Source: Desulfobacterales bacterium
GTDB taxonomy: Bacteria; Desulfobacterota; Desulfobacteria; Desulfobacterales; Desulfobacteraceae
Direction of reading: 5' to 3'
Assembly (NCBI GenBank): GCA_022361315.1
Contig: JAKSBB010001028.1
Span: 1 to 6,903, forward strand
Length of the DNA stretch: 6,903 nt
Shown piece after piece: positions 1 through 4,888 of the stretch; positions within the stretch are counted from its first letter, which is position 1; every line of letters starts with the position of its first letter. The position numbers and the translations under genes are program-made. The notes beneath the pieces are model-generated. The model saw only the letters and a program-made list of their open reading frames with translations, was not told the DNA's origin and did no database searches.

Positions 1-231
1 CATGGCCAGGAAAAAGGTAATCACCATACTGGCCAGGAATGAGAAGAAGATCGGGACGCCGAGATCCACGGTGAGAAAGTATGTGATAAAGGCGCCGGCT
101 GCAATGATCTGTCCATGGGCAAAGTTGGCGACCCGGCTGGACTTGTAGACCAGAACGAGCCCCAGGGCTGCCAGGGCGTAAATCGAGCCGACCACGATAC
201 CGCTGACCACGATTTGGAAAAAATAAACCAT
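1..231 (-). CDS. Branched-chain amino acid-type ABC transporter permease, LivH-like (5' part, truncated by window edge)
   Basis: Only the first 77 codons are present; the frame is open to base 1 and the gene continues leftward. LivH-family proteins are inner-membrane permeases that pair with a LivM-like partner to form the translocation channel of Liv/HAAT ABC importers. The translation starts MVYFFQIVVSGIVVGS, followed by IYALAALGLVLVY and VANFAHGQIIAAGAF. The last two segments match the conserved N-terminal LivH pattern, in which the NFAHG-type motif follows the first transmembrane helix. Three hydrophobic segments are visible at about residues 3-27, 39-55 and 58-77. The start is ATG at 231-229, and its A is also the last base of the TGA stop of the preceding synthetase gene (TGATG). 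An AAAGGAG Shine-Dalgarno lies at 242-236 inside that gene, which indicates translational coupling. The transported substrate cannot be inferred; the linked acyl-CoA synthetase suggests an organic acid rather than leucine. Confidence 0.9.
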   Translation of the reverse strand, partial: MVYFFQIVVSGIVVGSIYALAALGLVLVYKSSRVANFAHGQIIAAGAFITYFLTVDLGVPIFFSFLASMVITFFLAM

Positions 232-2165
232 CAGACTCCTTTCACCGTATAAAAATCTATGGAGGTTTTCACCGAGGTGGTCTGGCCGTCCTGGCACTGG
301 AAGCTGGCCTCCACTTCCTTGGTGGTAACGCTTTCGTCATACAGGGCATCGTAGAGGTTTTGATACCGCTCCCTTACAAATTTCCTTCGTATCTTACCGG
401 TTTTGGTGAGTTCGCCGTCGTCTACATCCAGCAGTTTGTAGAGCAGGGCGAATCGTTTGATTTTAAAGTGTTCTTTCTCTGCCCGGGAATTCACGTCGAT
501 GACCTCATCCATGATGAGTTCGGCCACCTCTTTTTTGGCGGAAAGATCCATGTAGGTGGTATAGGAGATGCCCCGGTCTTCTGCCCATTTGCCCACAACA
601 ATGGGGTCGATGTTAATGAGGCAGGCCACGAAATCCTCCTTGTCGCCGTAAATGACAGCCTCCTTGACATAAGGAGAGAACTTCAGGGCGTTTTCCAGGA
701 ACATGGGGGAAAACATCTCGCCGGCCTTGTTGTGCATCACGTCAGAGAGACGGTCGATCACCACGAGGTGGCCCTGTTCATCGATGAATCCGGCATCGCC
801 GGAGTGGAGCCAGCCGCCTTCCAGCAGTTCTTCGCTCTTTTCGGGCAGGTCAAAATATCCCGGAGAGACCGAGGCGGATTTTGACAGAATTTCACCGTCC
901 TCGGCGATTTTACACTCGGTGCCGGGCAGGGGTTTGCCCACGGTGTCCGGCCGGACATCGCCGTCCCGGTGCATATAGGCAATGCCCGTGATTTCGGTCT
1001 GGCCGTATATCTGTTTCAGGTTGACACCGATGGCCTGGTAAAAAGTGAAGAGTTCCGGGCCGAGGGCGGCACCACCGGTATAGGCCCGGCGCAGGCGAAG
1101 CAGGCCGATCTGGTTGATGAGCGGACGGAAGATGATCTGCTTGCCCAGCCAGGCTTTGAACTTCAGGCCGGCGGGCATGGGTTTTCCGGTCATCCGGTAG
1201 TCGGCTGCCGACAGCCCTACCTGGATGAAATAGTTGTACATCAGCTTGTTAAGCCAGTAAGACTGGTCGATCTTCAGCCAGATCTCGCTCCGGATGGTTT
1301 CGTAGATTCTGGGTGCCCCGAACATAAAGTGGGGGCCGATTTCTTTGAGATCGGCCATGGCGGTTTCCACGGACTCGGGAAAGTTGATGGTGATCCCCGT
1401 GGCCATGGCCACGCCGAAGGAGTTCATCTGTTCACCGATCCAGGCAAAGGGGAGAAAAGAGACGTATTCGTCCGTGGGTTCCAGGGGATCCACCTCGGTG
1501 ATCCTGACCCCCATGTTGATATAGTTCTTGTGGGTCATCATGGTGCCCTTGGGAAGCCCCGTGGTGCCCGAGGTCAGGCAGAGATGGCAGACATCATCGG
1601 CAGTGCCCTGGTCCACCATCTGTTCAAAAAGTTCCGGCTGTTTCTCGTGATCTTCATCCCCCAGCTTATACAGGTCACGGATATCCACAAACCAGTCGTC
1701 GCTGTAATAATTCCGCATGCCTCTGGGGTCTTCGAAGATGACCTTTTTCACCAGAGGTATTTCGTCCCTGACTTCCAATACCTTATCCACCTGCTCCTGA
1801 TTGTCGCAGAAGACGGCAGACACCTTGAGGTATTGAAGAATCTGGGCGATTTCGTGGGGCATGGAGGTCTGGTATATGCCTGCGGAAATGGCACCCACGG
1901 AATGGGCGCCGATGGCAACGAAGAGCAGTTCCGGTATGTTATCGCTGATAATGGCGATGGTGTCGCCCTTTGACAGACCCAGGCGTTTCAGGCCCAGGGC
2001 GGTTTTTCTCACGTGATCGTAATAATCCCTCCAGGTGTAGGTATTCCAGATTCCGAAGTCCTTTTCCCTGAGTGCCGGGCGGTCCGGGCTTTCGTTGACC
2101 CGCCAGCGAAGCAGCTGGGGAATAGAAAATTCAAGCAGTTGATCGGTGTTGTTCCGTTTCGTCAT
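231..2165 (-). CDS. Long-chain-type acyl-CoA synthetase (AMP-forming), FadD15-like, within Liv transporter operon
   Basis: A 644-aa ANL-superfamily adenylate-forming enzyme. It is expected to activate a carboxylic acid with ATP to an acyl-adenylate and then form the acyl-CoA in the cytoplasm. The core motifs are intact: the A3 P-loop TSGTTGLPKG (residues 198-207), A5 YGQTE (387-391), A7 SGD (455-457), the A8 hinge DR (471-472), and A10 with the catalytic lysine in TKTGKIRRK (K591). The length and the phrase VMHNKAGEMFSPMFLEN after the hinge resemble the COG1022/FadD15 type rather than the short FadD type. About 50 residues follow A10, ending in a beta-rich tail (from about 615). The ATG at 2165 is preceded by GGAGAGGAA at 2182-2174, inside the end of the upstream ATPase gene, with a gap of only 5 bp. 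The stop overlaps the permease start. Operon position points to activation of the imported acid. Chain length and substrate are unknown. Confidence 0.93.
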   Translation of the reverse strand: MTKRNNTDQLLEFSIPQLLRWRVNESPDRPALREKDFGIWNTYTWRDYYDHVRKTALGLKRLGLSKGDTIAIISDNIPELLFVAIGAHSVGAISAGIYQTSMPHEIAQILQYLKVSAVFCDNQEQVDKVLEVRDEIPLVKKVIFEDPRGMRNYYSDDWFVDIRDLYKLGDEDHEKQPELFEQMVDQGTADDVCHLCLTSGTTGLPKGTMMTHKNYINMGVRITEVDPLEPTDEYVSFLPFAWIGEQMNSFGVAMATGITINFPESVETAMADLKEIGPHFMFGAPRIYETIRSEIWLKIDQSYWLNKLMYNYFIQVGLSAADYRMTGKPMPAGLKFKAWLGKQIIFRPLINQIGLLRLRRAYTGGAALGPELFTFYQAIGVNLKQIYGQTEITGIAYMHRDGDVRPDTVGKPLPGTECKIAEDGEILSKSASVSPGYFDLPEKSEELLEGGWLHSGDAGFIDEQGHLVVIDRLSDVMHNKAGEMFSPMFLENALKFSPYVKEAVIYGDKEDFVACLINIDPIVVGKWAEDRGISYTTYMDLSAKKEVAELIMDEVIDVNSRAEKEHFKIKRFALLYKLLDVDDGELTKTGKIRRKFVRERYQNLYDALYDESVTTKEVEASFQCQDGQTTSVKTSIDFYTVKGV

Positions 2166-2170
2166 AGGTG

Positions 2171-2932
2171 CTATTCCTCTCCGATATAAGCTTCGATTAC
2201 CTTGGGATTTTCGGACACTTCCTCCGGGGTGCCGGAGCCGATAACCTCACCGAAGTCCAGAACGTAGATTCTGTCCGAAATATCCATGACCACACCCAGA
2301 TCGTGTTCCACCAGAACCACGGTGATGTTCCGTTCTTTCTGGATGTCCATGACAAAACGGACGATATCTTCTTTTTCCTCGATGTTCATTCCGGCCATGG
2401 GTTCGTCAAGAAGCAGGATATCCGGGGCCAGGGTGAGTGCCCTTGCCACCTCCACCTTTTTCTGGATGCCGTAGCTCAGGTTGCCCACCAGGCTTTTGCG
2501 GTAGGGTTCCAATTCCATAAAGTCGATGACATCTTCCACGTAGGCCCGGTTCTCCGACTCCACCCGTGAGGCCTTGCCGAAGAAAAAGACCGCATGGAGA
2601 AAGGAGTACTTCAGGTTCTGATGCCGGGCCAGGAGCAGGTTGTCCAGAACGGTGAGTCCCGAGAAAAGCTCCAGGTTCTGGAAGGCCCTGGCAATACCCA
2701 TGTTTGAGATCTGATGGGGAGAGGCATGGGTAAGCTTCTTGTCCTTGTAGAAGATATCCCCCTCCGTGGGGTGATAAAATCCGGAGATGCAGTTGAGCAT
2801 CGATGTTTTTCCGGCCCCATTGGGGCCGATGATGGAGGTGATCAGACCCGGTTCAATGGTCATGTCCACGTCGGACAACGCCTTGAGTCCGCCAAATGAG
2901 AGTGTTACATCGGAAATCTTTAATTCGGTCAT
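2171..2932 (-). CDS. ABC transporter ATP-binding protein, LivG-like (branched-chain amino acid/HAAT family)
   Basis: A 253-aa cytoplasmic ATPase that should power the Liv-type permease encoded two genes downstream. All nucleotide-binding motifs are present: Walker A GPNGAGKTS (36-44), Q-loop glutamine in AFQNLELF (Q85), signature LSYGIQKKVE (152-161, replacing LSGGQ as is usual in LivG/LivF), Walker B ILLLDEP (172-178, catalytic E177), D-loop region GMN (181-183) and H-loop H210 in VEHD. The length fits LivG, as does the C-terminal ending GTPEEVSENPKVIEAYIG. A LivF partner and a binding protein are not in the window and are probably further left. It is the first gene of the operon after a 279-bp gap. 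The ATG at 2932 is chosen because homology begins there (MTELKISDVTLSFGG), but only a poor Shine-Dalgarno (GGA in CTGGATGCG) precedes it. Initiation may therefore be weak or leader-controlled. Confidence 0.93.
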   Translation of the reverse strand: MTELKISDVTLSFGGLKALSDVDMTIEPGLITSIIGPNGAGKTSMLNCISGFYHPTEGDIFYKDKKLTHASPHQISNMGIARAFQNLELFSGLTVLDNLLLARHQNLKYSFLHAVFFFGKASRVESENRAYVEDVIDFMELEPYRKSLVGNLSYGIQKKVEVARALTLAPDILLLDEPMAGMNIEEKEDIVRFVMDIQKERNITVVLVEHDLGVVMDISDRIYVLDFGEVIGSGTPEEVSENPKVIEAYIGEE

Positions 2933-3100
2933 AACGCATCCAGTTGTTGTCCCGGTCTGCCCGGGGGTTAACGATAAGTTTGGTCTGTCCGGGTGCTGCT
3001 AAGTGCCTTATGGCTAATATCTGAATAGCTAATAATAGACGGGTCACCTCCTGTCCTGGCTTCGTTGATCTTAATAGCTGATCTTAGTTGACGGGTTAAA
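2933..3100 (-). other. Long 5' leader of the transporter operon with an orphan Shine-Dalgarno
   Basis: This stretch lies between the predicted transcription start (about 3100) and the ATPase start codon. It contains a textbook AGGAGGTGA at 3052-3044. The only start triplet near it is a GTG at 3047-3045 that lies inside the Shine-Dalgarno itself, and no ATG, GTG or TTG sits at normal spacing downstream. A direct repeat TGATCTTA (plus strand) occurs at 3066-3073 and 3079-3086, and AATAGCT occurs at 3024-3030 and 3073-3079. I found no recognisable riboswitch consensus and no convincing gene. The untranslated leader is an inference that depends on the promoter call. Confidence 0.35.
3066..3086. 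repeat. Short direct repeat TGATCTTA x2 (13-bp period)
   Basis: Two exact copies of TGATCTTA lie at 3066-3073 and 3079-3086, separated by 5 bp. They sit about 15-35 bp downstream of the predicted transcription start of the transporter operon, a place where a repressor could bind. The repeat itself is directly seen; an operator role is speculation, because an 8-bp repeat in AT-rich DNA can arise by chance. Confidence 0.4.
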
Positions 3101-3107
3101 TTAAATT

Positions 3108-3136
3108 TATGTAATAAATCAAATTCATGGTGTCAA
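3108..3136 (-). promoter_or_regulatory. Candidate sigma70-type promoter of the transporter operon
   Basis: On the minus strand a perfect -35 box TTGACA (3136-3131) is followed by a 17-bp spacer and TACATA (3113-3108), in a strongly AT-rich stretch. The -10 match is poor (3 of 6), and a better match, CATAAA, would need 19-bp spacing. The position is right: just after a terminator-like hairpin and upstream of the ATPase gene. The -35 is convincing; the exact -10 and start site are not. Confidence 0.45.
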
Positions 3137-3139
3137 CCG

Positions 3140-3156
3140 AAAAAAAGCGTTCGCTT
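3140..3156 (-). terminator. Weak rho-independent terminator after the 507-aa ligase
   Basis: Reading the minus strand, AAGCGAACGCTT (3156-3145) can form a short stem (AAGC/GCTT, possibly closed by a further G-C pair) and runs directly into seven T residues (3146-3140). It sits 56 bp after the ligase stop codon. The stem is only 4-5 bp, so termination would be incomplete at best. Confidence 0.4.
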
Positions 3157-3211
3157 GTCTAAAATGAGTGCTTTTGCTTGGCTCGGTTGGTGGTACTTGC
3201 AGCTAGTGATA

Positions 3212-4735
3212 TCAACTGCCGTATAATTCCTTGACCTTTACCCGGTCCACCGCACCGTCTTCGGCAAGCGGCAGGGCATCCACAAACTCCACATACCTGG
3301 GCTTCTTATACCCGGCAATCAGGGTGCCTGTGTGGGCAATCAATTCTTCTTTGGTCAGGTCATGGCCCGGGGCCAATGTGCAAACGGCCTTGATACCTTC
3401 ACCGAATTTGGGGTCCGGTACACCGATGACACATGCGGCGGCGACGGCAGCATGGGCAAGTATGGCTTTTTCCACTTCTGCAGGAAATACATTTTCACCG
3501 CCGGGTTTGATCAACTCTTTTTCCGCTTTTCTTCCCTTAAAAAAGAGAAAGCCGTTTTCATCGATCATTCCCAGATCACCGGTGTGGTGCCATCCCTGTC
3601 TGAAGGTGAAGTCATTCAGGTCGTCTGCCTGCCAGTACCCCTGGAATACCAGAGGGCCTTTGACCAGGATTTCACCCGTGCTTCCGGCGGGAAGCAGGTT
3701 GTCCAGCTCATCGGCAACGGCAATGTTGGCCAGGGGGGATATGACCCCGGCCGACCCCGGCTGTTCAAAGTATTCTGCAAAAGAAATCAGACCGGAGGTC
3801 TCTGTCTGACCATACATGGTCCAGAATTTGGCAGGCGTTGCCGCCTCCCATCTCTTGACTGTATCCGGTACTTCAAGACCTGCGGCGATCTTCAGGCTGG
3901 AGAGGTCCAAGTTGCCTTCCTCTGTATCAGCCTTTTCTATTGCGTCTTCTATTGCATCTAGGAGGGTGGTTAATATGGGTGGGAAGGAGCCGAAAATGGT
4001 GACATTCTGCTCCTGGATAAGGTCTAATGCCTGGGTGGGACTAAATTTTTCCTGGATTATATTTTTACCTCCGGCCATGAAGGTCCCCAGTCCGAAATTG
4101 ACCCCCATGATGTGAAACAGGGGGAGAATGTTCAGATAGGCGGCGTCGGTATCAAGACCGAAGTTGTGGTTTAATTGGAGGTTGGACAGGATGATGTTTT
4201 CCTGGCTTAATACCGCACCCCGGGGTTTCCCCTGAACTGCGGCCGTATGGATAATGACGTATGGTGATTTCATATCGGCCGGATAGTGCATCTCGTCACC
4301 GGCCGGCTGGTATAGTTCTGAAAAGCTGCCGTCCAGAACAAAGCAGGATTTCAGGTTCGGGGTGTTATCGGTCAGACTCTGGCCCAGTTCCGCCATTTCC
4401 GGGTCACAGATAATGATCTCCGGTGTGGTGTCCTCAACGATGTACGTCACCTCTTCCGGGCTCAGTCTGCGGTTGATAAGCACCAGGCAGAGGTTCAGAG
4501 CGGAAGCGGCACCAAACAGGTGGAAAAAGGCCGGATGGTTCTTGGCCAGCACCGCCACCCGGGCACCGGGGGAGAGAGTCAGACCGGATAACCCTGCGGT
4601 GAGTTCCCGGGTCTGCTGGTACAGGGTTGAAAAGGAGGTATCCTCACCGTTGAAGTGGATGGCACATTGGTCTTTGTTCAACATGGCGTTACGGCGGAAG
4701 AAGTCAAACAAAGAAAGCGTATACTGGCTTGTCAT
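3212..4735 (-). CDS. Acyl-CoA synthetase-like ANL protein with atypical A3 and A10 motifs
   Basis: A 507-aa protein with the overall ANL (AMP-dependent synthetase/ligase) fold, the usual length for short FadD-type acyl-CoA ligases. Conserved parts are LFHIMGVNFGLGTFMAGG (206-223), A5 YGQTE (308-312), A7 TGD (385-387), the A8 hinge GRKAEKELIKPGGENVFP (401-418, hinge R402) and YKKPRYVEFVDALP (476-489). Two motifs deviate. The A3 P-loop, normally TSGTTGxPKG, reads HTAAVQGKPRG (163-173). The A10 segment, normally GK followed by I/V and R, reads EDGAVDRVK (492-500), with alanine (A495) in place of the catalytic lysine. I recall similar HTAA-type P-loops in other proteobacterial ligase paralogues, so this may be a divergent subfamily rather than a dead gene. 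The frame is intact. The ATG at 4735 has AAGGA (4747-4743) at 7-nt spacing. It may act on a carboxylic acid, but full CoA ligase activity is uncertain. Confidence 0.85.
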   Translation of the reverse strand: MTSQYTLSLFDFFRRNAMLNKDQCAIHFNGEDTSFSTLYQQTRELTAGLSGLTLSPGARVAVLAKNHPAFFHLFGAASALNLCLVLINRRLSPEEVTYIVEDTTPEIIICDPEMAELGQSLTDNTPNLKSCFVLDGSFSELYQPAGDEMHYPADMKSPYVIIHTAAVQGKPRGAVLSQENIILSNLQLNHNFGLDTDAAYLNILPLFHIMGVNFGLGTFMAGGKNIIQEKFSPTQALDLIQEQNVTIFGSFPPILTTLLDAIEDAIEKADTEEGNLDLSSLKIAAGLEVPDTVKRWEAATPAKFWTMYGQTETSGLISFAEYFEQPGSAGVISPLANIAVADELDNLLPAGSTGEILVKGPLVFQGYWQADDLNDFTFRQGWHHTGDLGMIDENGFLFFKGRKAEKELIKPGGENVFPAEVEKAILAHAAVAAACVIGVPDPKFGEGIKAVCTLAPGHDLTKEELIAHTGTLIAGYKKPRYVEFVDALPLAEDGAVDRVKVKELYGS

Positions 4736-4747
4736 GTACCATTCCTT

Positions 4748-4855
4748 TCATTGGGTTAAATCATTCGGTTTGAAAATCGGTTTATTCGGGCGGTACAGGT
4801 CAGTGTCTGGTAAAGAGAACGAGCGCTCAGTCTTGTTAGGGCTTTCTTCTGTCAT
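4748..4855 (-). CDS. Possible small ORF, 35 aa, upstream of the ligase
   Basis: ATG at 4855-4853 opens 35 codons that end in TGA at 4750-4748, twelve bases before the ligase ATG and in the same frame. The product would be hydrophilic and rich in Pro, Asn and Lys (MTEESPNKTERSF..., then YRPNKPIFKPND), with no membrane segment. No good Shine-Dalgarno precedes it. Its ATG lies within the candidate -10 box, so it could only be translated from a transcript that starts further upstream, for example read-through from the kinase gene. I do not recognise the product. It may be a leader peptide, a remnant of an N-terminal extension, or chance. Confidence 0.2.
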   Translation of the reverse strand: MTEESPNKTERSFSLPDTDLYRPNKPIFKPNDLTQ

Positions 4856-4880
4856 AAAGCAATTTAAACCGGTTTGTCAA
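4851..4880 (-). promoter_or_regulatory. Candidate sigma70-type promoter of the ligase gene with a palindrome in the spacer
   Basis: On the minus strand TTGACA (4880-4875) is followed by 18 bp and TATGAC (4856-4851, 4 of 6 matches). The spacer carries the perfect 10-bp palindrome AAACCGGTTT (4866-4875), which could be an operator half-buried under RNA polymerase. A transcript would start near 4845, giving a leader of about 110 nt before the ligase ATG. The boxes are seen; function is inferred. Confidence 0.35.
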
Positions 4881-4888
4881 AAGGTTTT

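Noticed and set aside
969..1973. Plus-strand open frame of 334 codons opposite the 644-aa synthetase
   Set aside because: It lies entirely antisense to a gene with full family motifs, its translation shows no recognisable domain, and other long antisense frames occur opposite the same genes, as expected from codon bias.
2341..2932. Plus-strand short frames opposite the ATPase gene
   Set aside because: Antisense shadows of a gene with complete Walker, signature and H-loop motifs.
2853..3047. Minus-strand 64-codon frame starting at a GTG inside the AGGAGGTGA
   Set aside because: The start lies within the Shine-Dalgarno with no spacing, the frame overlaps the ATPase gene by 80 bp, and the product resembles nothing.
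4748..4750. TGA as selenocysteine joining the small ORF to the ligase
   Set aside because: The ligase has its own ATG with a well-spaced Shine-Dalgarno, ligase-family similarity begins after that ATG, and I see no convincing SECIS hairpin directly after the TGA.
4765..4789. Tandem-like TCGGTTT repeat with 12-bp period (4765-4771, 4777-4783)
   Set aside because: Only two exact copies of 7 bp plus a partial third; no sign of a longer array or of function.
4821..4828. 8-bp palindrome GAGCGCTC
   Set aside because: Short, not extended by flanking bases, not positioned relative to a promoter in an informative way.
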